From Acidimicrobiia bacterium (GTDB lineage Bacteria; Actinomycetota; Acidimicrobiia; Acidimicrobiales; Aldehydirespiratoraceae), in contig JAJEEV010000014.1 of assembly GCA_022820805.1 (NCBI GenBank), positions 90,538 through 154,537 of the forward strand: 64,000 nt of DNA, read 5' to 3'. Position numbers and translations under genes: made by a program. Below, piece by piece: positions 7,704 through 15,904 of the stretch (its first letter is position 1; the number at the start of each line of letters is the position of its first letter). The notes beneath the pieces were generated by a model, which worked only from the letters and a program-made list of their open reading frames with translations, was not told the origin of the DNA and did not search any database.

Positions 7704-10561
7704 CGCGGCTCGCCTCCTGTCGTGCTGCGGTCCTCGCCTGCCCCGGTCCCGGCGAATCGGGAATCCCGGTGGGTGCCCATGTACGCCTCGACCACCCTGC
7801 GGTCCGTGTCGAGGATCGAGGGCGGGCCCGAGGCGATCAGGTCTCCGGCCTCCAGCACGTACAGGCGGTCGACCAGCGAGCGCATCATGGCAACGTCGTG
7901 GTCGATCACGATGACGGTTATCCCGAGGCGGGCCCGCAGGTCGGAGATGACCCGTACGAAGTCGTCGACCTCCCGGGGGCTCAGCCCCGCGGTCGGCTCG
8001 TCGAGCAGGACCAGATGGGCGTCCAGGGCCAGAGCGCAGGCCAGTTCGGCCAGGCGTCGGGTGCCGGTGGAGAGGTTGACGATCTGGTAATGGGCGTGCT
8101 CGCGGATTCCGAGATTCTCCAGCATCCGCAGCGCCGTCCGGTTGCGCTCGCGCTCGGAGCGGCGCGCCCCGGGGGTCCCCAGCAGCGCGGCAGCCAGGCG
8201 AGTCGGTTGCCGGCGCTCCAGAGCCAGGCTGACGGCGTCCACCAGCATCATGTCGTCGAACAGCCGGGCCTGCTGGAACGACCGGCCCAGTCCCAGCCGG
8301 GCCCGGCGGTGCGCAGGCAGCGAGCCGATGTCTCGACCGTCGAGCAGGACGGTCCCCGAATCGGGACGCTGATGTCCTGAGAGAACGTCGAACAGGGTCG
8401 TCTTGCCGGCACCGTTGGGGCCCATCACGCCGACGATCTCGTGGCCCCTCACATCTATGGACACGTCGCGCAGGGCGTTCACGCCACCGTAGGACACCGA
8501 TATCCGGTCGGCGACGAGCACTGGGTCTCCGTCTGGGCGCGGATCGGGGCGCGAGACGGGCTCGGACCCGGTCACCCTCCCGTCCTCGGGTGTTGCGCCG
8601 GCCGGTTCGCCTGCGGGCAGCAGTCCCCGGGTTACGGCAGCCTCGACCAGCTTGTCGCGGGTGGCGAACACCAGCGATGCCAGCCCGCCCGGCAGCAGGA
8701 GCAGCACGGCCAGCACCCCCATTCCCGACGACAGCAGACCCCAGTCCTCGCCGAGGATCCGGGGGATGCCCTGCACCCAGAAGGCCCCGAGCACCGCTCC
8801 GGTCATCGTGGTCACCCCGCCGAAGATCGCCATCACCACCAGCGACAGCGACTCTGCCGGACCGAACGTCCCGTCGAGGTCCCCGGCGAAGGTGACCAGC
8901 AGCCCGCCGTAGAGGAAGCCACCGCAGGACGCGATCATCCCCGAGACCACGAACGCCGCCAGCTTGGTCGTGCGGGGCGACACGGCCACGCTGGACGCCG
9001 ACGGCTCGTTGTCCCTCACGGCGACCATCCTGCGGCCGAGGCCGCTCCGTCGCAGCCGGTGGACCACGAACATTGCCACCACCAGCGCGCCCAGGCAGGC
9101 CCAGTAGTAGCGGATCTCGCTGTCGAGGCTGACCCCGCCGAAGGTGGGACGCGGTATCGACATCGACGTGGCCCCGTCGTCGCCCCGATGGTTGAGCCAG
9201 TCCTGCTCCAGCAGCCAGCCGCTGGCCGCGACCGAGAAGGCGAGGGTGATCACGGCCAGGAACAGTCCCCGGATGCGCAGCGCGGGCAGGCCGATCAGCA
9301 GTGCCACGGCCCCGCCCGCGACGGTGGCGATCACGATGGCGGGCCCGTGGGGGAGCCCGAGCTGGTAGAGGCGGCCCCCCAACGCCGCGCCGACGGCCAC
9401 GAACGCGAACTGGCCGAGGGAGACCTGGCCCGCGAACCCGGTGAGCACCACCAGTGACAGGCCCATGACCGCGAAGAGGGCTACCGCGCCCAGGAAGAAC
9501 TGCTCCGACGACGTCATGCGGGTCGGCAGGTACACGGCCACGGCCAGTGCGGTGCCCAGCAGGGCGACCTTGGCGGCCCGCACCCGGAAATGGGCCGCGA
9601 GGTAGGGCTTCAGGGGCACGATGGCGGCGGCCAGCGTCCAGGAGCTCTGCTCGGAGCCTCGCAGCACGGAGCCCAGACCCTTCTTCATCAGGAAGCTGCC
9701 CGCGATCGCGGCCAGCAGCACCAGATCGAGGGCGCCGCCGATCGGATAGTTCCACAGCACGAGCGCTTCGAGCACGCCGATGGCGATGCCGGCCACGAAG
9801 ACCGACGACAAGCGGGTCAGCCCCCCCAGCATGGCGGCCGCCAGCGCCTTCAGCATGAGCTGAGGCCCCAGCGCCTGGGACAGCGCCAGCGGCCGGGTCG
9901 GGCCGATGAGGATGGCCGACACCCCGGCCAGTAGCCCGGCCGCGGTCCACACCGCGAACGACACCCTGTCGATGGGCACCCCGGCGAGGCGGGCTGCGTC
10001 GGTGTTCTCGGCGGAGGCCCGGCTGGCCTTGCCCAGCCGGCTGCGTCCCAGGAACAGGGCCAGGACGACGGTCAGGATGGGGACGGCCACCAGGATGGTG
10101 AGCTGGCCCGGGCCGAGAAGGAGGTTGCCGACGCTGATGCGCCAGTCGAAGGGCGTCGGGTAGATCTTGCCGATGAGGTCGCCGCCCTTGGGCAGCAGCG
10201 CCCCGCCGAAGAACAGCAGCTGCGAGGCGCCGATGGTGGCCACCAGCACGGTGAGGCGGGACGCAGAGCGCAGGGGCCGGATCACCAGGAACTCGAACAG
10301 CCCGCCGACGGCCGCGGCGACCAGCAGCGCGATGACCAGAGCGATGGCGTAGGGCCACCCGAGGTTGAGGGCGAAGATGGGGATCATCAGCGCGGCCAGC
10401 GCGCCCATCTCGCCGTGGGCGAAGTTGATGACCCGTGACGACCGGTAGACGAGGGTGATGCCCAGGCCCAGCAGCGAATAGGTCAGGCCGGTGATCACGC
10501 CGAGGATCACCACGTTGTGGGGGACCTCGAACCCGACAAGGGGAAGCGTCATGGCGGTCAA
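7700..10561 (-). CDS. HAAT-type ABC importer: LivH-LivM-LivG fusion (set 1)
   Basis: One 953-residue polypeptide combining three normally separate subunits. Residues about 1-290 are a LivH-like permease (LGITLVYRSSRVINFAHGEMG). About 320-640 is a LivM-like permease (GFAGQVSLGQFAFVAVGAALG, and VRDNEPSASSVAVS near its end). About 690-935 is a LivG-like ATPase with Walker A GPNGAGKTT, Walker B LVLLDEPTAGL and switch histidine IVIDHD. The ABC signature reads NLSTGTRRLAEL, so the usual glutamine after the glycine is threonine. The second ATPase is not here but is fused to an MFS protein at 11104-13308. No substrate-binding protein is in this operon. It probably imports an amino acid, urea-like or small organic-acid compound. 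Confidence 0.92.
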   Translation of the reverse strand: MTAMTLPLVGFEVPHNVVILGVITGLTYSLLGLGITLVYRSSRVINFAHGEMGALAALMIPIFALNLGWPYAIALVIALLVAAAVGGLFEFLVIRPLRSASRLTVLVATIGASQLLFFGGALLPKGGDLIGKIYPTPFDWRISVGNLLLGPGQLTILVAVPILTVVLALFLGRSRLGKASRASAENTDAARLAGVPIDRVSFAVWTAAGLLAGVSAILIGPTRPLALSQALGPQLMLKALAAAMLGGLTRLSSVFVAGIAIGVLEALVLWNYPIGGALDLVLLAAIAGSFLMKKGLGSVLRGSEQSSWTLAAAIVPLKPYLAAHFRVRAAKVALLGTALAVAVYLPTRMTSSEQFFLGAVALFAVMGLSLVVLTGFAGQVSLGQFAFVAVGAALGGRLYQLGLPHGPAIVIATVAGGAVALLIGLPALRIRGLFLAVITLAFSVAASGWLLEQDWLNHRGDDGATSMSIPRPTFGGVSLDSEIRYYWACLGALVVAMFVVHRLRRSGLGRRMVAVRDNEPSASSVAVSPRTTKLAAFVVSGMIASCGGFLYGGLLVTFAGDLDGTFGPAESLSLVVMAIFGGVTTMTGAVLGAFWVQGIPRILGEDWGLLSSGMGVLAVLLLLPGGLASLVFATRDKLVEAAVTRGLLPAGEPAGATPEDGRVTGSEPVSRPDPRPDGDPVLVADRISVSYGGVNALRDVSIDVRGHEIVGVMGPNGAGKTTLFDVLSGHQRPDSGTVLLDGRDIGSLPAHRRARLGLGRSFQQARLFDDMMLVDAVSLALERRQPTRLAAALLGTPGARRSERERNRTALRMLENLGIREHAHYQIVNLSTGTRRLAELACALALDAHLVLLDEPTAGLSPREVDDFVRVISDLRARLGITVIVIDHDVAMMRSLVDRLYVLEAGDLIASGPPSILDTDRRVVEAYMGTHRDSRFAGTGAGEDRSTTGGEPR

Positions 10562-10642
10562 CTCAACCCGTCGTCACTGGGTGACCGGCACTTGAGCCCA
10601 TGGATGGGCGAGTTCGTGCTCGCGAAGACCGAAGGGGAAGCG

Positions 10643-11107
10643 TCATGGGCAGGGGTTCTCGTGCTCGACGAAGGCGGCGTACTCGCTCAACTGCTCGGCG
10701 AAGTCGCGTTCGCTGATGCCGATCAACACCCCCACGAAGTTGGCGCTGGCCTTGGGAGCCAGCCGGGCGTCGCCCAGATCGACGAACGCGGGGGCCTTGG
10801 CCAGGTCGAGGCCGTCGCGATCGAGGGCGGCCACTCCCACGACGGGGCAGTAGGCGACATCCTCGGAGGTGTTGCGCACCGTGACCTGCACCGTGGCGGT
10901 CAACCCCTCGACGCGGACCCGCGGCTCGCCGACGTCGAGGACGGGGCGGTCATAGACCTGCTGGAGGCCCAGCACCAGGCCGACGACGAAGCCGGCGGTG
11001 ATGAGGACGCCGAACAGCACCCGCCGTGTCCGTTCGTTCCACCATGGCCCCAGCAGCCGTCCAGCCACCCGAGCGCTCGTCTCCAGCAGGTCCGGTGATG
11101 AGCTCAT
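10643..11107 (-). CDS. Single-pass membrane protein with extracytoplasmic Ig-like domain
   Basis: A 154-residue protein with one membrane helix at about residues 28-48 (VLFGVLITAGFVVGLVLGL) followed by an outside domain of alternating strands (VRVEGLTATVQVTVRNTS) that resembles FxLYD/LEA-type Ig-like folds. It has two outer cysteines (AYCP and ENPCP) that could form a disulfide. I do not recognise a named family. The ATG at 11107 overlaps the stop of the MFS-LivF fusion as ATGA, and the gene is followed 81 bases later by the LivHMG fusion. It therefore sits exactly between the two halves of the transporter, where set 2 has no equivalent. It may be an accessory or stabilising subunit. Confidence 0.7.
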   Translation of the reverse strand: MSSSPDLLETSARVAGRLLGPWWNERTRRVLFGVLITAGFVVGLVLGLQQVYDRPVLDVGEPRVRVEGLTATVQVTVRNTSEDVAYCPVVGVAALDRDGLDLAKAPAFVDLGDARLAPKASANFVGVLIGISERDFAEQLSEYAAFVEHENPCP

Positions 11108-13308
11108 TCGTGGCTCTCCAGCAGCCGGAGGGCCAGAGCGTCGGCGTCGAGGGCCGAGGCGGGGCCCAGATCGCTCACCCGGCCCCGGTCCATGAAGAAC
11201 ACCGAGTCGGCGACGGACAGCGCCACCCCGATGGACTGCTCGACGAGCAGGATCGTGGTGCCGAGAGCGGAGATGCGCTCCACCACCTCGAGAAGCTCCA
11301 CCGTCACCGTCGGGGCCAGGCCCAGGCTCAACTCGTCGATCAGCAGCAGGTCCGGTCCGGCCACCAGGGCGCGCCCCAGGGCCACCATCTGCTGCTCGCC
11401 GCCCGAGAGCGTTCCCGCCCGTTGATCGAGCCGCCGGCCCAGAGCCGGGAACACGTCGAGCACCTCGTCCATGCGCTCGGCGACGAGGCTCTGGCTCCCC
11501 GCGAACGGGTAGGCGCCGAACCAGAGGTTGTCGCTCACGCTCAGCGACGGGAAGATCGACTGCCCGGCGGCCATCAGGGTGATGCCGAGCTTGGCCCGCT
11601 GCTCCGGCGGTATGCCGACCAGGTCCTGGTCCCGGAAGAACATCTGGCCCGACTGGGCGTGCAGCAGCCCGCCGACGTTGGCCAGCAGGGTGGTCTTGCC
11701 CACCCCGTTGCGGCCCACCAGCGCGTGGCATCCGCCTTCGGGCAGCGTCATGTCGACGCCGAACAGCACTTGGATCGGCCCGTAGGAGAAGTCCAGGGAC
11801 TCGACCCGCAGCAACGGCTCGGCCCTCCCGGCAACCGGGGCATCGGTCCCGGACTCGCCGGTCGGTGCTGCGCCGGACGCGGTCGGCGGTCCCGTTGCCG
11901 TCCGGCCGGCGGTCTCACCTGCTTCGGCCAGCCTGGCGACGTGCAGCGCGTGCTCCTCGCGCACCATGGCCTGCACGGCCTGCTCGTCGCGCCGGTAGCT
12001 GGCCAGCGCGAACGTGATCAGGATGAGTCCGGCCACCGCGGCCAGCGGTATCAGCGTCATGTAGGCGGTCCTGAGGTCGCTTGCGTCGGCGATGATGCCG
12101 TAGATGACCGGCGAGGCGGCCGAGGCCAGGCTCTGGGTGACCGCGTCCAGCGATGTGCCCCGGCCCCGCAGGTCGGGATGCAGCACATCGACCCGGGCCG
12201 CATTGAGCGGCGGGATGGCGGCCACCAGGAACAGGGCGCCGAAGGACAGCAGAACCAGCATCAGCGGCGTGTAGCTCACCAGGAACGCGGCGATGAACAG
12301 GGGTGCTGAGATCAGGCGGGCAATGCCGGCCACCCCGATGCGGGCCGAGGTGTAGCCGGAGTGGGTCAGGAAGTCGGCGAGGTTGCCGGCGGTCAGCACG
12401 CCCACGAGTCCGCCGACCGCCACCAGGCTCAGCGCGGTGGTGGCCTCGGCCACGTCCAGGTCGTGGTAGCGGATCAGGAACGTGGGAGTCCACACGCCGA
12501 TGCCGCCGAAGAACAGGCTGCCGACCGTGGACGACACCAGGCTGGCCGTGTAGGAGCGGCAGCGCAGGATGACCTGGTAGGCGTCCACCACGGTGATGTT
12601 CTGGTACCTGGACGCGATCACGGTGCGCTCGTCGGCCTCCAGCCGCTGGTGGCGCCGCTCCTGGATGCCCCGCACGGGCTCGGGCAGCCGCCAGCTCAAC
12701 AGGGCCACCGCGAACGCCGGCAGCGCGAAGAAGAAGAACGTCGCCCTCCACCCCCAGGCCTGCCCCATCAGCCCCCCGATGGGCAGCAGGAAGAACCCGG
12801 TGAGCTGGCCCATCTGGTAGATGCCCATCACCTTGGACCGCTGGTTGACCGGGTAGTAGTCGGCGAGCAGCGACTGCGAGGTCGGGTTGTCGCACGGATC
12901 CCAGAGGCCCAGCACCATCCTCCCGAGCAGCAGCATGATGAAGCCGCTGGCCATCCCGGTGAAGATCATGGTGATCCCCCAGAACGCGGTTCCCCACGCG
13001 ATGATCCGGGTGCGGCTGTAGCGGTCGGCCAGCGCCCCGAAGGGCACCGTTCCGAGGGTGACGCTGATCAGGTACGACCCGCTGAGGATGCCCAGCGCGG
13101 TGTCGGACAGGCCGAACTCCCGCTTGAGCAGCGGGAACATCGACGACAGCAGGAACTGGTCGCTCACGTTGATCGTGTAGACGGCCGTGAGCAGCACCAG
13201 CGGCCATTTCGGGACGCCCACGAGCTTGCGGGTCACGTGGAACTTCGGCCGCGGCGTCAGTGATGGCGTCAGCGCTGAGATGCGCTCAGCCGCGGCCGGT
13301 GTCAGCAA
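11104..13308 (-). CDS. MFS transporter fused to LivF-type ABC ATPase (set 1)
   Basis: A 734-residue fusion. Residues about 30-440 form a complete 12-helix major-facilitator domain with an intact loop-2/3 motif (GALADRYSRTR) and a repeated half. After a Gly/Ala/Pro-rich linker (about 440-490), residues about 495-734 form a LivF-like ATPase with Walker A GRNGVGKTT, signature LSGGEQQ, Walker B LLLIDELSLGLAP and switch VEQS. In ordinary HAAT importers LivF is a separate soluble subunit that pairs with LivG. Here it is tied to a carrier. The start is TTG at 13308, preceded by AGAAGG, and shares a palindromic -10 with the divergent TPP gene. First gene of the 0.7-13.3 kb operon. Confidence 0.93.
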   Translation of the reverse strand: MLTPAAAERISALTPSLTPRPKFHVTRKLVGVPKWPLVLLTAVYTINVSDQFLLSSMFPLLKREFGLSDTALGILSGSYLISVTLGTVPFGALADRYSRTRIIAWGTAFWGITMIFTGMASGFIMLLLGRMVLGLWDPCDNPTSQSLLADYYPVNQRSKVMGIYQMGQLTGFFLLPIGGLMGQAWGWRATFFFFALPAFAVALLSWRLPEPVRGIQERRHQRLEADERTVIASRYQNITVVDAYQVILRCRSYTASLVSSTVGSLFFGGIGVWTPTFLIRYHDLDVAEATTALSLVAVGGLVGVLTAGNLADFLTHSGYTSARIGVAGIARLISAPLFIAAFLVSYTPLMLVLLSFGALFLVAAIPPLNAARVDVLHPDLRGRGTSLDAVTQSLASAASPVIYGIIADASDLRTAYMTLIPLAAVAGLILITFALASYRRDEQAVQAMVREEHALHVARLAEAGETAGRTATGPPTASGAAPTGESGTDAPVAGRAEPLLRVESLDFSYGPIQVLFGVDMTLPEGGCHALVGRNGVGKTTLLANVGGLLHAQSGQMFFRDQDLVGIPPEQRAKLGITLMAAGQSIFPSLSVSDNLWFGAYPFAGSQSLVAERMDEVLDVFPALGRRLDQRAGTLSGGEQQMVALGRALVAGPDLLLIDELSLGLAPTVTVELLEVVERISALGTTILLVEQSIGVALSVADSVFFMDRGRVSDLGPASALDADALALRLLESHE

Positions 13309-13351
13309 AGCCTTCTACCCCTGCAAACTCGCGCATCCCGAACCCACAAAC

Positions 13352-13359
13352 AGTATACT
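13352..13359. promoter_or_regulatory. Palindromic -10 element serving two divergent operons
   Basis: AGTATACT is its own reverse complement, so it presents TATACT as a -10 on both strands. On the plus strand it lies nine bases before the GTG of the TPP enzyme (13369), suggesting a leaderless or near-leaderless message. On the minus strand it predicts a start near 13345 with a leader of about 35 bases before the TTG at 13308. The two operons are therefore likely transcribed from one mutually exclusive or co-regulated core. No convincing -35 was seen on either side. Confidence 0.6.
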
Positions 13360-13368
13360 AAACTCGCT

Positions 13369-15033
13369 GTGGGGGCCATGACCGTCGGTGAGCGACTGCT
13401 GGAGTTGATCGCCGGACCCGGGGCGGCGCTGTTCGGTGTTCCCGGCGGCCAGACCCTTCCCCTCTACGCAGCCTCCAGGGCGGCGGCGCTGCGCCACGTG
13501 GTCACCCGCGACGAGCGCAACGCGGTGACCGCGGCCGACGCCTTCGCCCGGCTCACCGGTGCCGTCGGCGTGTGCGACGCCACGGTCGGGCCGGGCGCCA
13601 CCAACCTCGTGTCGGGACTGGCCGAGGCCCAGGCCTCGTCGATTCCTGTGGTCGCGCTGGTGGCCGACACCCGCCGCGACGCAGAGCACCTGCGGCGCCA
13701 TTCGGTGGCCTCGCAGTCCTTCGAGCAGTCGGAGACCCTGGCGCCGGTCACCAAGTGGGTCGGACGGGTCCATGAGTCGGCCGCGCTGGACGAGGTCGTG
13801 GACCAGGCGCTGCGAGTGGCCACGGCGGGCCGTCCCGGGCCCGTGGTGGTGTCGATACCCGAGGACATCTTCCTCGGCTCCGCCGACCCGTCGCGGCCGC
13901 GGTCGATCGCTGACCGTGACCGGCGGTTTCCCCGCCACCGGCCCCACCCGGAGCCGGAACTGGTCGAGGCCGTCGCGGCGCGGATCAAGACCGCCGAGCG
14001 GCCGGTGATCCTCGCCGGGGGAGGGGTCGTCTTCAGCGGCGCCGCGCTCGCCCTGTCCGCACTGGCGGAGGGATGCTCGCTGCCGGTGGTCACATCGCTG
14101 AACGGCAAGGGCGCCATCGACGAGCGCAACCGGTTGTCGGCCGGTGTCGTCGGGGGTTTCGGATCCCAGCGAGGGAACCTGGTAGTGCAGGCCGCCGACC
14201 TGATCGTCGCGGTCGGCACCAAGCACTCCCAACTCGGTACCCACGGCTGGCGCCTGCCGTCGGCCGGCCAGACCGTCGTGCACGCCGACGTCGACGCCAC
14301 CGAGATCGGCCGGGCCATTCCGGCCCACATCGGTGTGGTCGCCGACGCCCGATCGTTCTGCCTGAGCCTGGCCGAGGCACTGGAGGGCTGGCAACTCCCG
14401 GCCGCCCCGTGGATCGACGCCATCCGACCGGCCGAGGAATCAGCAGGCGACGGCGACGTGGTCCACCCCGCCGACGTGGTGGGCGCGCTGGACCGGCTGC
14501 TGGGCCCCGACGACGTGCTGGTCTGCGAGGCGTCGCTGTCGTCGGGATGGGCGGCCCGCTACTTCCGGGTCAAGCGAGCCGGGCCGGGGATGCTCGCGCC
14601 CCGCGGCCTGGCCGGGCTCGGCTGGGCTCCGGGGGCCGCCCTGGGCGCCCGCCTGGCTCGCCCGCAGGGGCGGGTGGTCGCCCTCACCGGTGACGGGGGA
14701 TGGGGCTACGGCCTGATCGAGACCGAGACGGCATGCCGTTACGGTCTCGACATCACGACCGTCGTGCTCAACAACTCCTCGCTGGCGTGGATCCGCCACG
14801 TCGAGTCCCGCATGAAGATGCCCTACAGCACCGACTTCACCGATGTCGACTTCGTGGCGACGGCCCGAGCCATGGGGGCCGCCGGCCGGCGGGTCGAGCG
14901 CGCCGGGGGCGTGGAGGCGACCATCGCCGAGGCCCTGGAGACGCCCGGCCCCTCGGTGGTCGAGGCGATCGTCTCGCCGGAGGCGACGCCCATCGTCAGC
15001 TACGGAGCGGTCCGGCGAGCCGCCTATGGCTGA
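13369..15033 (+). CDS. Thiamine-diphosphate-dependent enzyme, acetolactate-synthase/benzoylformate-decarboxylase-like
   Basis: A 554-residue ThDP enzyme with the three standard domains: N-terminal pyrimidine-binding (catalytic glutamate in TRDERNAV), central sulfotransferase-like fold, and C-terminal diphosphate-binding domain with GDGGWGYGLIETET followed by LNNSSLAW. No FAD-binding or regulatory subunit is nearby, so it is unlikely to be the biosynthetic acetolactate synthase. A decarboxylase, carboligase or sulfoacetaldehyde acetyltransferase-like enzyme of a catabolic route is more likely. The GTG at 13369 is nine bases after TATACT, and an ATG at 13378 is the alternative start. It overlaps the lactonase start by eight bases and heads the 13.4-18.3 kb operon. 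Confidence 0.88.
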   Translation: MGAMTVGERLLELIAGPGAALFGVPGGQTLPLYAASRAAALRHVVTRDERNAVTAADAFARLTGAVGVCDATVGPGATNLVSGLAEAQASSIPVVALVADTRRDAEHLRRHSVASQSFEQSETLAPVTKWVGRVHESAALDEVVDQALRVATAGRPGPVVVSIPEDIFLGSADPSRPRSIADRDRRFPRHRPHPEPELVEAVAARIKTAERPVILAGGGVVFSGAALALSALAEGCSLPVVTSLNGKGAIDERNRLSAGVVGGFGSQRGNLVVQAADLIVAVGTKHSQLGTHGWRLPSAGQTVVHADVDATEIGRAIPAHIGVVADARSFCLSLAEALEGWQLPAAPWIDAIRPAEESAGDGDVVHPADVVGALDRLLGPDDVLVCEASLSSGWAARYFRVKRAGPGMLAPRGLAGLGWAPGAALGARLARPQGRVVALTGDGGWGYGLIETETACRYGLDITTVVLNNSSLAWIRHVESRMKMPYSTDFTDVDFVATARAMGAAGRRVERAGGVEATIAEALETPGPSVVEAIVSPEATPIVSYGAVRRAAYG

Positions 15034-15904
15034 ACGGCACGACGGTGACCGGACGAGGCCTTCGGGGAGCCTCGAGGAGGTCCTGAGCGGGCTGCGGTTC
15101 CCGGAGAGTCCCCGGTGGCACGAGGGCTGCCTCTGGTTTTCCGAGAAACGAGCCGGACGGGTAGTGCGCATCGATCCGGACGGCCCGACGACCGTGGTGG
15201 AGGTGCCCGCCGATCCGGGCGGGCTCGGATGGTCGCCCGAAGGTGACCTGCTGGTGGTCTCGATGGGCGACCGGCGCCTGCTGCGGCGCCGGGGCGACGA
15301 CCTGTCCGAGGTGGCCGACCTGGCCGGTCTCACCAGAGGCAAGTGCAACGACATGGTCGTCGACGGCCAGGGCCGGGCCTATGTGGGCGACTTCGGTTAC
15401 GACCTCGCCGCCGGCGAGGCGCCAGCCGGGGGCAACATCGTGCTCGTGGACAGCTCCGGCCCGGCGCGCGTCGTGGCCGGCGACCTCGGCTTCCCCAACG
15501 GATCGGTGGTCACCGCCGACGGGGCGCGTCTGATCGTGGCCGAATCCTCGGCGGGCCGGCTGACCGCGTTCGACATAGCCGACGACGGCGGCCTGCACAG
15601 GCGCAGGGTCTTCGCCGACCTGGGGCAGGGGGTGGCCGACGGGATCTGCCTCGACGCTGAGGGAGCCGTCTGGTACGCCGATCCGCTCGGCTGCGAGGTG
15701 GTGCGTGTCGCCGAGGGCGGCCGGGTGCTGCAGCGGATCTCCACCGGTGCCGAGGGGGCGTTCGCGTGCGTCCTAGGCGACGACGACGGCCGGACCCTGT
15801 TCGTGTGCACCTACTCCGAGACTGCGTCGATGGATCCTGCCGGCCCGCCGGTCGGCCGCATCGTCGCAGCCCGGGTGGCAGTGCCCTCCGGTGGTTCGCC
15901 TTGA
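15026..15904 (+). CDS. SMP-30/gluconolactonase-family lactonase
   Basis: A 292-residue six-bladed propeller of the SMP-30/gluconolaconase/LRE-like family: GLRFPESPRWHEGCLWF carries the first calcium-binding glutamate, KCNDMVVDGQGRAYVGDFG the asparagine/aspartate pair, and GVADGICLDAEGAVWYAD the last aspartate. Members hydrolyse sugar-acid or other lactones with a divalent metal. The frame is open upstream to 14843 inside the TPP gene, but homology starts just after the ATG at 15026, which overlaps that gene's stop by eight bases. Its TGA is shared with the TTG start of the next gene. It presumably opens a lactone made in this pathway. Confidence 0.88.
   Translation: MAERHDGDRTRPSGSLEEVLSGLRFPESPRWHEGCLWFSEKRAGRVVRIDPDGPTTVVEVPADPGGLGWSPEGDLLVVSMGDRRLLRRRGDDLSEVADLAGLTRGKCNDMVVDGQGRAYVGDFGYDLAAGEAPAGGNIVLVDSSGPARVVAGDLGFPNGSVVTADGARLIVAESSAGRLTAFDIADDGGLHRRRVFADLGQGVADGICLDAEGAVWYADPLGCEVVRVAEGGRVLQRISTGAEGAFACVLGDDDGRTLFVCTYSETASMDPAGPPVGRIVAARVAVPSGGSP

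Noticed and set aside
7704..10358. Minus-strand open frame that would extend the amidohydrolase to more than 1200 residues
   Set aside because: It overlaps the whole LivHMG gene in another frame, and homology begins only at the ATG at 7703.
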